Source: Bradyrhizobium sp. OK095 | GTDB taxonomy: Bacteria > Pseudomonadota > Alphaproteobacteria > Rhizobiales > Xanthobacteraceae | Direction: 5' to 3' | NCBI RefSeq assembly: GCF_900109945.1 | Contig: NZ_FOBX01000008.1 | Location: 186,001 to 250,000, forward strand | DNA length: 64,000 nt | In this document: positions 34,538 to 42,943 of the stretch, in pieces | Layout: the number at the start of each line of letters is the position of its first letter | Numbering within the stretch: the first letter of the stretch is position 1 | Program-made: the position numbers and the translations under genes | The notes under the pieces: generated by a model | Told to the model about the DNA's origin: nothing | The model's input: the letters and a program-made list of their open reading frames with translations, nothing else | The model's database searches: none

Positions 34538-35407
34538 ATGCCCCAACCGACACCCCTCATCACTACCGAGCAACTCGCAGCCTACCTCGGCGATCCCAAT
34601 CTCCGCCTCTACGACTGCACGACCTATAACGAGCCGGTGCCGCCGGGCAGCGACGTTCCCTATCGTGCTGTCCCCGGTGACAAGACCTTCGCGGCCGGCC
34701 ACATTCCCGGTGCCGATTTCCTCGATCTGCAAGGCGAGTTCTCCGACACCTCCGCGCAGCAGTTCTTCATGATGCCCGATGTCGCCCAGCTGGAGGCCGC
34801 CTTCGGTCGCCACGGTGCCGACGCGTCCAAGACCATCGTGCTCTACAGCATCGGCACCATGATGTGGTCGACGCGGTTCTGGTGGATGCTGCGCTCGCTC
34901 GGTGTCGATGCGCAGGTGCTCGACGGCGGCTTCGACAAATGGAAGGAAGAGGGGCGGGCGGTCGTAACAGGCGCGCCGAAGGGTTATCCGGCCACGACCT
35001 TCAAGGCCGCACCGCGCGCAGGCTTCTTCGTCGACAAGGACACCGTGAAGGCGCGGATCGGCGATTCCTCGACCGTGATCGTCAATGCGCTCGGGCCGCA
35101 ATTTCATCAGGGCCTCGAGCCGAGCCGCTATGGCCGGCCCGGCCGCGTGCCCGGCAGCGTCAATTTATCAGCCGCAACGCTCACCAATGCCGACAAGACG
35201 CTGACGACGCTCGCGGATGCCGAGGCGAAATTCGCTGCCGCGGGCGTCACGCGCGACAAGAATGTGATCTGCTATTGCGGCGGCGGCATCTCGGCGACGA
35301 TCGACCTGCTCATGCTGACGCAGCTCGGTTACGACAAGCTGACGCTGTATGATGCCTCGATGGGCGAGTGGGCGAGAGATCCGTCGCTGCCGATCGAGAC
35401 GGATTAA
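34538..35407 (+). CDS. Sulfurtransferase (two-domain rhodanese-like)
   Basis: A 289-residue protein with two rhodanese folds. The inactive first domain (FAAGHIPGADFLDLQGEF) is followed by a catalytic second domain with the active-site loop CYCGGGIS around residues 245-252 (Cys247 in the loop, Cys245 two before it). Thiosulfate or 3-mercaptopyruvate sulfurtransferases carry C-x5 loops; a CGGGIS loop is unusual and may change substrate choice. The protein lacks a signal peptide, so it should be cytosolic. It stands alone after a repeat. Substrate is not proven. Confidence 0.85.
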   Translation: MPQPTPLITTEQLAAYLGDPNLRLYDCTTYNEPVPPGSDVPYRAVPGDKTFAAGHIPGADFLDLQGEFSDTSAQQFFMMPDVAQLEAAFGRHGADASKTIVLYSIGTMMWSTRFWWMLRSLGVDAQVLDGGFDKWKEEGRAVVTGAPKGYPATTFKAAPRAGFFVDKDTVKARIGDSSTVIVNALGPQFHQGLEPSRYGRPGRVPGSVNLSAATLTNADKTLTTLADAEAKFAAAGVTRDKNVICYCGGGISATIDLLMLTQLGYDKLTLYDASMGEWARDPSLPIETD

Positions 35408-35412
35408 AGCGC

Positions 35413-35679
35413 TTACTGCCTCGAAATGTCGACGGAGAATTCGCCGTTGCGGATGCGGCCGGGAAAGCCCTCGACGAATTTCGCCACCGCGTCCTCGCCA
35501 TAGGTGCCGACGAGTTCGGCGAACGCCGCAAACAGGCTCGCCTGCGCCAGGCAGTCGCCGTCGACGCCCTCATGGCGCGCTTCGGCCCAGGCCTCATTGA
35601 GATAGCTTAGTGCGGCCTGCTTCTGCTCGTGATCGGGCAGCGGCGCGCGTTCGGGGGCGTAGGAAATCGGCTGGCTCAT
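35413..35679 (-). CDS. Conserved hypothetical protein (88 residues)
   Basis: An acidic, helical, cytosolic protein beginning MSQPISYAPERAPLPDHEQK and containing LNEAWAEARHEGVDGDCLAQ and FAAFAELVGTYGEDAVAKFV. It resembles small unnamed Bradyrhizobium proteins. It is convergent with the sulfurtransferase, with 5 bases between the stops. No domain is recognised. Confidence 0.68.
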   Translation of the reverse strand: MSQPISYAPERAPLPDHEQKQAALSYLNEAWAEARHEGVDGDCLAQASLFAAFAELVGTYGEDAVAKFVEGFPGRIRNGEFSVDISRQ

Positions 35680-35837
35680 GAAACTCGATCAGGGCTGGGG
35701 CGCGATCCACGGCGATGCGCTGTGCAAAGAGGTGTAGCACGCGCATTAACGACCGCTAGGCCACATCTTTAGGAACGGTTAATGGCGGTGGACAAAGACG
35801 ATGACAGGGTTCCGGTGGCGTGTTCGTCAGCCAATTC

Positions 35838-35950
35838 CTCATGGTGAGGAGCGTGCAAAGCACGCGTCTCGAACCATGCAGGCCCCGATGCGGCAGCCGG
35901 GCCTTTCATCCTTCGAGACGCGCGCGAAGAGCGCGCTCCTCAGGATGAGG
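35838..35950. repeat. Interspersed inverted repeat (CCTCATGGTGAGGAGCGTGC type)
   Basis: CCTCATGGTGAGGAGCG..CACGCGTCTCGAA is mirrored by TTCGAGACGCGCG..CGCTCCTCAGGATGAGG. It fills the space just downstream of the TIGR02301 gene. Non-coding. The gap 35680-35837 before it shows nothing else that can be supported. Confidence 0.75.
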
Positions 35951-35959
35951 AGAGAGAGC

Positions 35960-36337
35960 TCAATTCGCGTAACGCGCCGTGAGATCGCGCGAGATTTTCG
36001 AGCCTTCCTCGATGTAGCGGCGGATCGCGACGGTCGCTGCCGGCGTGCAGCTGCGGTAGGTCTGCTGGAAGCCGTTATAGCCGCGGTTGAAGCCGGCCAT
36101 CATGCGGGTGCGGCGCTCGCCGGAGGGGGTTTCGGCATCGATCAGCGCTTGCATCTCGCTGCGCCATTTATTGCCCTCGTTGGACCCGCAGATGCCGCGC
36201 AGGTAATGCAGCCCGCCGAGGATCTCCGCCAGCCGCTGCAAATCGGCGTCAAACGGCGCCGCCACGTCCTGGGCCCGGACGGGCACCGCGGCGCAGGCGA
36301 GAATCAGGGCAAAAACGGCCAGAAATCGCGTGAACAT
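35960..36337 (-). CDS. TIGR02301 family exported protein
   Basis: A 125-residue secreted protein with a signal peptide (MFTRFLAVFALILACAAVPV, then RAQD). The mature part has LAEILGGLHYLRGICGSNEG, RRTRMMAGFNRGYNGFQQTY and SCTPAATVAIRRYIEEGSKI, the TIGR02301 signature with two conserved cysteines likely disulfide-bonded. Periplasmic, function unknown, restricted to Rhizobiales and relatives. ATG 36337 is favoured over an in-frame codon 12 residues upstream because the signal peptide starts there. It is the third gene of a probable operon with the two upstream minus-strand genes. Confidence 0.85.
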   Translation of the reverse strand: MFTRFLAVFALILACAAVPVRAQDVAAPFDADLQRLAEILGGLHYLRGICGSNEGNKWRSEMQALIDAETPSGERRTRMMAGFNRGYNGFQQTYRSCTPAATVAIRRYIEEGSKISRDLTARYAN

Positions 36338-36391
36338 CGGCGGCTGTATGCCCCCTCGGGGCGGTGGACGCAAGGCGGGCCGAATGGGCCC

Positions 36392-36826
36392 TCAGAGCCC
36401 GATCAGCCGGGCTGCCGACTGGATGACCTCTTCCAACCCCCCGGTCAGCTTGAGGTCGCCGAGGCTGCCGAGAGCATCCGGTGCGATCCAGCGGTAATCG
36501 TCGAGCTCGTCATTCAGGGCTGGCTCCCTGGCCATCCAGCGGGCGGCAAAGGACATGATCAGATAATGGCCGGCGCCGGGCGCGGCCGGTAGCACCTCGC
36601 GCCAGCCGGCAAGGCCGATGATCGCGATCTCGAGCCCGGTCTCCTCATCGACCTCGCGGCTCAGGGCCTGGTGCAGCGATTCGCCGAACTCGACCCGGCC
36701 GCCCGGCAGCGAATAGAACCCTTTTGCGGGTGAGCGGGCGCGGCGGGTCAGCAGCACCTTGCCGTCGCGAAAAATCGCGGCACTGACCGCGAGCTGGGGA
36801 TGGGTGGGCTGGACGACCGGGGCCAC
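36392..36826 (-). CDS. NUDIX hydrolase
   Basis: A 144-residue Nudix pyrophosphohydrolase with an intact box: GGRVEFGESLHQALSREVDEETGL includes the Gly, Glu, Arg-Glu and Glu-Glu catalytic positions. It is a short MutT-like type preceded by VSAAIFRDGKVLLTRRA. The substrate, probably a (d)NTP or nucleotide sugar, cannot be told. It starts at GTG 36826, 3 bases after the preceding gene stops, so the two are translated from one mRNA. Compare the Nudix-like regulator at 29218, in which the box is broken. Confidence 0.88.
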   Translation of the reverse strand: MAPVVQPTHPQLAVSAAIFRDGKVLLTRRARSPAKGFYSLPGGRVEFGESLHQALSREVDEETGLEIAIIGLAGWREVLPAAPGAGHYLIMSFAARWMAREPALNDELDDYRWIAPDALGSLGDLKLTGGLEEVIQSAARLIGL

Positions 36827-36829
36827 AGC

Positions 36830-37330
36830 TCAATTCGCCATGATGTTGTCGACGTCGGCTTCCGCGCCGCCATTGATGATGCCGCCACAGGCCGCGATCA
36901 GCGGCTTGACCCAGGCCGCCGCCTGCTCGGCGAGGCGGACGCGGGTGGTGTCCTTCTCGACCTCGCGCATGGCTGAGCCGACCGCGGTCAGGATCGAGGT
37001 CATGGTGTCGGTGATGTGGTCGAATTGGGTGCGCACGCTTGGCTCGGCCTTCTCATAAGCCTCGATGGCCAGATCCCGTGCCTTGAAATTCGACGCCGTG
37101 AAATGCTCGGCGTAGGACAGCGGCGACCAGGTCAGAAAATCTTCAGCGCATTCCGGCATGTCCGGGACCATTTCCAGGAGCATCACGGCTTCATTGAAAT
37201 GGTTGAGATAGTCGGTGGCAAGCCCGGTCCGCGGGTTGATGTTGGCCACGCGCAGCCGCTCGGCCCAGGCCGCGGCCTCGGGTCCCGTCTGTCCATGCAT
37301 TCGCGCCGGCTGGGAGGCCATTGAGCTCAT
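36830..37330 (-). CDS. Conserved hypothetical protein (166 residues)
   Basis: A helical cytosolic protein, with TGLATDYLNHFNEAVMLLEM, CAEDFLTWSPLSYAEHFTAS and a long amphipathic helix DHITDTMTSILTAVGSAMRE. It looks like a small conserved family seen in Bradyrhizobium upstream of a Nudix gene and TIGR02301, but I do not recognise a named domain. It is the first gene of the operon. The start ATG 37330 lies in an A+T-poor stretch shared with the divergent YedK gene, 63 bases away. Confidence 0.7.
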   Translation of the reverse strand: MSSMASQPARMHGQTGPEAAAWAERLRVANINPRTGLATDYLNHFNEAVMLLEMVPDMPECAEDFLTWSPLSYAEHFTASNFKARDLAIEAYEKAEPSVRTQFDHITDTMTSILTAVGSAMREVEKDTTRVRLAEQAAAWVKPLIAACGGIINGGAEADVDNIMAN

Positions 37331-37393
37331 CTGCCGCAGTGTTAACGTTCGGGGTTAAAAGGACCTGAACGGACCCTATATAGACACCCAGGG

Positions 37394-38152
37394 ATGTGTG
37401 GACGCTTTGTCATAACTTCGGCCCCCGCGGCTTTACGGCAACTGTTCGGGTACATCGAGCAGCCGAATTTCCCGTCCCGGTACAATGTCGCCCCGACGCA
37501 GCCGATTCCGGTCGTGCTGGTCGAGAACGGCGCTCGCCATTTCCGTCTGATGCGCTGGGGATTGCTGCCGAGCTGGGTCAAGGATCCCAAGGGATTTACA
37601 CTGCTGATCAACGCCCGCTCGGAGACGGTGCTGGAGAAGCCCGCCTTCAAACGCGCGATTCGCCGGCGTCGCGGCCTGATCCCGGCCGACGGCTACTATG
37701 AGTGGAAGGCGGTCGACGGCCGCAAGCAGCCGTTCTTCATCCACCGTGCCGACGGCGAGCCGCTTGGTTTTGCCGCAGTGTTCGAGACCTGGGTCGGGCC
37801 GAACGGCGAGGAGCTCGACACCGTCGCGATCGTCACGGCGGCGGCGGGCGAGGATTTGGCCGCGCTGCATGACCGCGTGCCCGTGACCATCAGCCCGCGC
37901 GATTTCGAACGCTGGCTCGATAGCAGGGGCGACGAGGTCGATGCGATCCTGCCGCTTATGACGGCGCCGCGCATCGGCGAACTCGCCTGGCACCCCGTCT
38001 CCACCCGCGTCAACCGCGTCGCCAATGACGATGATCAGCTCGTGCTGCCGATCAGCGCGGAGGAGATGGAGGTCGAGGCCGTGAAGCCGAAGAAGGTGGT
38101 GCGGAAGACAGCAGTTGGCTCGGCGGATGACGGGCAGGGGTCGTTGTTTTAG
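37394..38152 (+). CDS. SOS response-associated peptidase (YedK/HMCES family)
   Basis: A 252-residue SRAP protein that crosslinks to abasic sites in single-stranded DNA through its N-terminal cysteine, protecting them during replication. It starts with MCGRFV, so Cys2 becomes the N-terminal residue after Met removal. RYNVAPTQPIPVV, the NARSET motif and GYYEWK with the catalytic Glu are present, as is the later ALHDRVPV with the conserved His. A lysine-rich tail KPKKVVRK ends it. No clear LexA box is seen upstream, so control by SOS is unproven. Confidence 0.93.
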   Translation: MCGRFVITSAPAALRQLFGYIEQPNFPSRYNVAPTQPIPVVLVENGARHFRLMRWGLLPSWVKDPKGFTLLINARSETVLEKPAFKRAIRRRRGLIPADGYYEWKAVDGRKQPFFIHRADGEPLGFAAVFETWVGPNGEELDTVAIVTAAAGEDLAALHDRVPVTISPRDFERWLDSRGDEVDAILPLMTAPRIGELAWHPVSTRVNRVANDDDQLVLPISAEEMEVEAVKPKKVVRKTAVGSADDGQGSLF

Positions 38153-38164
38153 AGGGCCGCGCCT

Positions 38165-39358
38165 TCACACAATCTCCCGCGCCCTCAACCCCGCGATCTC
38201 CGCCGCATCGAATCCCAGCTCTCCCAGCACCGCGTCGGTATCCGCGCCCAGCTCCGGCGCCATCCGGTCCAGCTTGCCGCCGCCATGCGCGAGCTTGAAG
38301 CCGCTGCCGGCGAAGCGCAGGCGGCCGTAGGGCGTATCCAGCTCCTGGATCGCACCGCGTGCCTTGATCTGCGGATGGTCGATGACCTCCTCGACCTTCC
38401 AGATGCTGGCGCAGGGCGCGCCGGCGTCTTCCAGGATCGTCTCCCATTCGCGCGCGGGCTTTGCTGCGAGCGCCTCCTCGATGATGGCGCGGAGCGCCGG
38501 CTCGTTCTCGTTGCGCGCGAACCAGTCGACGAAGCGCGGATCGGACAGCGTGTCCTCGCGGCCGAGCGCGGACATCAGCGCGCGATATTGTTTTTCGTTG
38601 TTGACGGCGAGCAGGATGTGGCCGTCGCCGCATTTGAAAAGGTTCGCCGTGGTCCTGCGGCTGACCGCCTGGTTGCCCGACAGCTGCTGGCGGTGACCGG
38701 CGACCGACCAATCCGCGATCTGGCCGGAGAGAAACGCCATCGTCGCCTCCAGCATGGAGACGTCGATGAGCTGGCCCTTGCCCGTTCGGTCGCGCTGATA
38801 CAGCGCGCTCGAAACCCCGAACGCGGCTGTCGCGCCCGAGAGCACGTCGCACACCGCAAAGCCCGCGCGGGTCGGGCCGGTCTCGGCATGGCCGGTGATG
38901 GCCATGATGCCTGACAGCGCCTGCATCTTGCCGTCATAGCCGGGCCGCAGGCGGTCCGGGCCGGTCTGGCCGAAGCCTGACACCGCGCAATAGATCAGCT
39001 TCGGATTGATCGCGGAGAGTGCCTCATAGCCGATGCCGAGCTTGTCCATCACGCCGGGGCGGAAGTTTTCCATGACGATATCGACCTGCGCCGCCAGCTT
39101 CTTCACGATCGCAATCGCGTCAGGCTTTTGCAGATCCAGCGTCAGGCTGCGCTTGTTGCCGTTGATGGCCTGGAAGGCCGGCGCCAGCCCGCGTTCTGCC
39201 CATTCGCGCGAGAGCGGCGTGCGGCGCATGTCCTCGCCCTCGCGCCGCTCGACCTTGATCACGTCCGCGCCCAGCAGCGCCAGCTGGTAGCTGGCATAAG
39301 GGCCGGCCAGCACTTGCGTGAAGTCCAGAATCTTCACGCCCTCGAACGGTCGCGTCAC
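38165..39358 (-). CDS. CaiB/BaiF family CoA-transferase
   Basis: A 397-residue class III CoA-transferase moving CoA between organic acids. It begins PFEGVKILDFTQVLAGPYAS, has ADVIKVERREGEDMRR, the CAVSGFGQTGP stretch and the catalytic Asp in AGFAVCDVLSG (Asp171). Typical for the family in length. The acid substrate is not predictable. It starts 37 bases after the selenoprotein-B-like gene on the same strand, suggesting one unit. Cytosolic. Confidence 0.93.
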   Translation of the reverse strand: MTRPFEGVKILDFTQVLAGPYASYQLALLGADVIKVERREGEDMRRTPLSREWAERGLAPAFQAINGNKRSLTLDLQKPDAIAIVKKLAAQVDIVMENFRPGVMDKLGIGYEALSAINPKLIYCAVSGFGQTGPDRLRPGYDGKMQALSGIMAITGHAETGPTRAGFAVCDVLSGATAAFGVSSALYQRDRTGKGQLIDVSMLEATMAFLSGQIADWSVAGHRQQLSGNQAVSRRTTANLFKCGDGHILLAVNNEKQYRALMSALGREDTLSDPRFVDWFARNENEPALRAIIEEALAAKPAREWETILEDAGAPCASIWKVEEVIDHPQIKARGAIQELDTPYGRLRFAGSGFKLAHGGGKLDRMAPELGADTDAVLGELGFDAAEIAGLRAREIV

Positions 39359-39395
39359 GTTTCTCTCCCCGTTTGATTATTGTTATCGGAGGATT

Positions 39396-40325
39396 TCAGG
39401 CGGCGCGGTTGCCGCGCGCGAGCTCCTTCTGCTTGTCGAATTCGGCGCGGCGGCGCGCCAGTTCTTCCGGCGAGAGCTGCGCAACGTTGTTGTAGTCGAG
39501 CTTCCAGGAGGCATCCTCGCTCCAGTGCAGCGGCGACTGCATGGTGGTCTGCGGACCGCTCGCGGTCTCCAGCAGCTTCAGTGCCAGCTCCAGCGTCTGC
39601 GCCTGCGAGGCGACGTCATGCGGCTTGCCGGCGGAATTGCCGAGTGGGAAGTCGCTGAACAAGAAGCGCGGCACGGCGGCGTGCTCGATGATGTCCTTGG
39701 CGCAGCCCATGATCACGGTCGGGATGCCGTTGGCTTCGAGATGCCGCGCCACCAAAGCGGTGGTCTGATGGCAGACCGGACAGTTCGGCACCAGCACGGC
39801 GACGTCCACCTTGTCAGCCAGACAGCGCGCCAAAATCTCCGGCGCGTCGGTGTCGAGCGTAACGCGATGGCTGCGGTTGGTCGGCGCGCCGAAGAAGCGC
39901 GGTGCGATCTCGCCGATCCGGCCGGCAGCGTGTGCCTTCAAAAGCTGCGGCAGCGGAAACCAGGTGCCGTTGTCGGTCGCCGTGGTGTGCTTGCGGTCGT
40001 AGCCGATATGCGAGATGCGCAGATCGTGCTGCTTCGCCGTGTCGCCGTCATAGACCTGATAGAACTTTGCGCTGCCATTATACGCCGCGCCGGGCCCCTG
40101 GTCGCCCTTGGTGGGGTCGAACGGCGCAGCCGTGGTGATGATCGTCACCCGCGACTGCGAAAGCGGCTTCTTCAGCGGCTGGAACGGCGCCTCAGTGTAA
40201 TGCGCCCAGCGATACGCCGTGGTGTAGCCGATCGCCGTGTAATAGTCCCGCGTGCGCTGCATATAGGGAACGGGGGCATCGTAGTCGGGCGCAAAGCCGA
40301 AGTCGTCGTCGCGCGAGGCGGACAT
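39396..40325 (-). CDS. Glycine/sarcosine/betaine or proline reductase selenoprotein B-like protein, Cys form
   Basis: A 309-residue protein resembling the reductase component B (GrdB/PrdB-like) with VAVLVPNCPVCHQTTALVAR. Cys182 and Cys185 form a CxxC at the place where anaerobic enzymes carry selenocysteine. No in-frame TGA or SECIS element is needed. The rest includes TWFPLPQLLKAHAAGRIGEI and PTVIMGCAKDIIEHA. In aerobic bacteria such genes often travel with CoA-transferases, as here, but their reaction is unknown. A thiol-based reductive or C-X bond-cleaving role is an inference. Start ATG 40325 gives MSASRDDDFGFAPDYD. Confidence 0.65.
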   Translation of the reverse strand: MSASRDDDFGFAPDYDAPVPYMQRTRDYYTAIGYTTAYRWAHYTEAPFQPLKKPLSQSRVTIITTAAPFDPTKGDQGPGAAYNGSAKFYQVYDGDTAKQHDLRISHIGYDRKHTTATDNGTWFPLPQLLKAHAAGRIGEIAPRFFGAPTNRSHRVTLDTDAPEILARCLADKVDVAVLVPNCPVCHQTTALVARHLEANGIPTVIMGCAKDIIEHAAVPRFLFSDFPLGNSAGKPHDVASQAQTLELALKLLETASGPQTTMQSPLHWSEDASWKLDYNNVAQLSPEELARRRAEFDKQKELARGNRAA

Positions 40326-40381
40326 GGGGCGCGTCTCCTGGTTCTTGTTGAGGCCAGACTAGAGACAGTCGCTCGGTGGGG

Positions 40382-40963
40382 CTACCGAAAAATATGCAGC
40401 GCCGCGTATTGCAGCAGCATGATCGCCTTGCCGTCGATGATCCGGCCGTCCGCGATCATCGCCAGCGCCTCGTCGATGCCGAGCTCCAGCACCTCGATGT
40501 CCTCGCCCTCGTGTTCGAGACCGCCGCCGGCGCTCACCCGCATCTCCGGCTCGTATTCGGCGACGAAGAAATGCAGTTTTTCGGTGATGGCGCCGGGGCT
40601 CATGAAGGCCTCGAACACTTTTTGGACGTGGTGCAGGCGATAGCCGGTTTCCTCCTCGGCCTCGGCGCGGATGCGCACCTCGGGCGAGGCATCATCGAGC
40701 ACACCTGCGGCCGCTTCGATCAGGAGATCGTCGTAGCCGCGGATGAATGCCGGCAGACGGAATTGCTTGACCAGGATCACCGTACGCCCAGCCCGATTAT
40801 ACGGCAGCACGGCGGCGGCGTTGTCGCGCTCATAGGTCTCGCGGTGCTGCGTCTGCCACTCGCCATTGGCGCGCCGGTAGTCGAACGTGGTGTTCTTCAG
40901 CGTGGTCCAGCCGTTCGAGAGCACGCGGACGTCCTTGATGCGGACGCGGTCGGAGATGGTCAT
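40382..40963 (-). CDS. nudK: Nudix GDP-mannose/ADP-sugar pyrophosphatase, NudK type
   Basis: A 193-residue nucleotide-sugar hydrolase. The Nudix box reads AGVLDDASPEVRIRAEAEEE then TGY, with the same spacing as E. coli NudK (AGLLD...PEVCIRKEAIEETGY), and downstream FEAFMSPGAITEKLHFFVAEYE is the NudK MSPGxxTE signature. It cleaves GDP-mannose or ADP-ribose-like substrates. It lies 21 bases after the GNAT gene and is the last gene of the Sua5-FAD-GNAT-NudK run. Confidence 0.88.
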   Translation of the reverse strand: MTISDRVRIKDVRVLSNGWTTLKNTTFDYRRANGEWQTQHRETYERDNAAAVLPYNRAGRTVILVKQFRLPAFIRGYDDLLIEAAAGVLDDASPEVRIRAEAEEETGYRLHHVQKVFEAFMSPGAITEKLHFFVAEYEPEMRVSAGGGLEHEGEDIEVLELGIDEALAMIADGRIIDGKAIMLLQYAALHIFR

Positions 40964-40984
40964 TGCTGTAATCCGGGGTGAGAG

Positions 40985-41440
40985 CTAACGGGGCTGTTCG
41001 CGGCCGTCGAGCCACTTCTGGAACATCACCGAGGTGGACTCCTCGAAACCCAGCGACTGGTAGAACGCATTGGCCTGCGCATTCTCGCGGCGGACCAGCA
41101 GCTGGAGTTTTGCGATGTCGGCCGCGCGCAGCCAGTCTTCGGCCGCCGCCATGATCGCCCGGCCCAAGCCGCGCTTGCGGATATCGGGATCGACCGCGAC
41201 GTAATAGATCCAGCCGCGATGGCCGTCATGACCGACCATGACGGTCGCGGCGATCGCGCCGCCATCGCGGCCGATCAGCACGGTGGAATTGTCGCGCCGT
41301 CGCGCCAGCGCGATGTCGGCATGTGGATCGTTCCAGGGACGCGTCAGGCCGCAGCGCTGCCACAGTGCGACCACCGGCTCGACATCGGCGTCGGTGATGG
41401 CGTCGATCGCAAGCGGGGCGGGGGAGAGAGGAGCGCTCAC
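40985..41440 (-). CDS. GNAT family acetyltransferase (YpeA-like)
   Basis: A 151-residue N-acetyltransferase. The acetyl-CoA site is VAVDPDIRKRGLGRAIMAAA (Q/RxxGxG/A). LWQRCGLTRPWNDPHADI resembles YpeA. The C-terminal QANAFYQSLGFEES is the usual beta-bulge region. The acceptor is unknown. It starts at GTG 41440, overlapping the stop of the FAD oxidoreductase by GTGA, so it is translationally coupled. Confidence 0.85.
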   Translation of the reverse strand: MSAPLSPAPLAIDAITDADVEPVVALWQRCGLTRPWNDPHADIALARRRDNSTVLIGRDGGAIAATVMVGHDGHRGWIYYVAVDPDIRKRGLGRAIMAAAEDWLRAADIAKLQLLVRRENAQANAFYQSLGFEESTSVMFQKWLDGREQPR

Positions 41441-42864
41441 AGCACCTTCCCCGGATTCATGATCCCCTGCGGATCGAGCATCGCCTTGATCGATCGCATC
41501 AGCTCGATCGCGGTCTTGTCCTTGACGTCAGGCAACTCGTCGCGCTTGAGCACGCCGATGCCGTGCTCGGCCGAGATAGAGCCGCCCATGCGCAGCACGA
41601 TCTCGAACACGACGGCATTCATCTCGTGCCAGCGCGCCAGATAATCCGCGGTGTCGGCACCGACGGGCTGGCTGACATTGTAGTGCAGATTGCCGTCGCC
41701 GAGATGGCCGAACGGCACCGGCCGCGCGCCCGGGATCAGTTTCACCACGGCTTCATTGGCTTCCGTGATGAAGGCCGGCACGGCGGCGATCGGCACCGAG
41801 ATGTCGTGCTTGATCGAGCCGCCCTCGGGTTTCTGCGCCGGCGACATCTCCTCGCGCAGCTTCCAGAAGCCGTTGCGCTGGGTGAGGTTGGCCGCGATCA
41901 CGGCATCATCGACGATCTCTTCCTCCATGGCGCGACTGAGGATCGTCTCCAGCGGCGTGCGGGCATCGTCGCCGGGGGAGGACAATTCCATCAGCACATA
42001 CCAGGGATGCTTCTCGGCAAGCGGATCGCGCACGTCGATGCCGTGGCGGACCGAGAAATCCACCGCCATTTCCGACAGCAGCTCAAAACTCGTCAGCGCA
42101 TTGGCGGCTTCGCTTTGCGCGATCGTCAGCAGCTTCAGCGCCGCCTCAGGCGATTTCAGCCCGACATAGGCAGTCTCGATCGCCCGCGGCTTCGGAAACA
42201 GTTTGAGCGTCGCCGCGGTGATGATGCCGAGCGTGCCTTCCGCACCGATGAAGAGATTGTGCAGATTGTAGCCGGTGTTGTCCTTCTTGAGCTTCGACAG
42301 CGAATTGAGCACGCGCCCATCGGCGAGCACCACCTCCAGCCCCAGCGCCATCTCGCGCGCGACGCCATAGGCGAGCGCGGCAGTGCCGCCGGCATTGGTC
42401 GAGAGATTGCCGCCGATGGTGCAGCTGCCTTCAGCGCCGAGCGACAGCGGAAACAACCGGTCGACGTCGGACGCCTTCTGCTGCGCGATCTGAAGCACCA
42501 CGCCGGCTTCGACCGTCATGGTGTTGGAGGCGGTGTCGACCTCGCGAATCTTGTCCAGGCGCCGCAGCGACACCACGACCTCGCCATTGTGCGGCGTCTG
42601 GCCGCCGACGAGCCCGGTGTTGCCGCCCTGCGGCACCAGCGCGATGTTGTGCGCGGAGGCGAGCTTGCAGATCGCGGACACCTCCGCCGTCGAGCCCGGG
42701 CGCAGCACTAAGGCCGAGCGGCCGTGGAACAAATTGCGCTCCTCGGTGACGTAAGCCTCGATATCGGCCGCATCGGTGATCGCATGGCGCTCGCCGACGA
42801 TCTTGCGGAATTGGTCGATCAGCTCGGGCGCAAGCGGAGGGGTGGCAGGCTTGTTGATGTTCAT
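41437..42864 (-). CDS. FAD-binding oxidoreductase, D-2-hydroxyacid dehydrogenase type
   Basis: A 475-residue flavoenzyme of the VAO/PCMH family with the FAD-linked oxidase C-terminal domain. VPQGGNTGLVGGQTP binds the FAD pyrophosphate, GAEGTLGIITAATL follows, and the catalytic region has PFGHLGDGNLHYNVS and SAEHGIGVLKRDEL. These fit D-2-hydroxyglutarate or D-lactate dehydrogenases, which pass electrons to ETF or quinone. The exact substrate is not clear. ATG 42864 is preferred to a codon 21 residues upstream. It lies 79 bases after the Sua5 gene and overlaps the GNAT gene by four bases. Confidence 0.9.
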   Translation of the reverse strand: MNINKPATPPLAPELIDQFRKIVGERHAITDAADIEAYVTEERNLFHGRSALVLRPGSTAEVSAICKLASAHNIALVPQGGNTGLVGGQTPHNGEVVVSLRRLDKIREVDTASNTMTVEAGVVLQIAQQKASDVDRLFPLSLGAEGSCTIGGNLSTNAGGTAALAYGVAREMALGLEVVLADGRVLNSLSKLKKDNTGYNLHNLFIGAEGTLGIITAATLKLFPKPRAIETAYVGLKSPEAALKLLTIAQSEAANALTSFELLSEMAVDFSVRHGIDVRDPLAEKHPWYVLMELSSPGDDARTPLETILSRAMEEEIVDDAVIAANLTQRNGFWKLREEMSPAQKPEGGSIKHDISVPIAAVPAFITEANEAVVKLIPGARPVPFGHLGDGNLHYNVSQPVGADTADYLARWHEMNAVVFEIVLRMGGSISAEHGIGVLKRDELPDVKDKTAIELMRSIKAMLDPQGIMNPGKVL

Positions 42865-42943
42865 TGTCTCGTCTCTACTTCGCTCTGACTCTCTTGCGCA
42901 TGATCTTATCGGAAAACCGCTGCACACTTTTCCGGATCATGCG

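Noticed and set aside
37331..37393. Possible LexA (SOS) box upstream of the YedK/HMCES gene
   Set aside because: GTTAACGTTCGGGGTTA has one GTTC half but no second half at the 7-base spacing, so no SOS box can be supported.
39396..40325. Selenocysteine insertion in the selenoprotein-B-like gene
   Set aside because: The frame is complete without an internal TGA, and the key position is Cys, so no recoding is needed.
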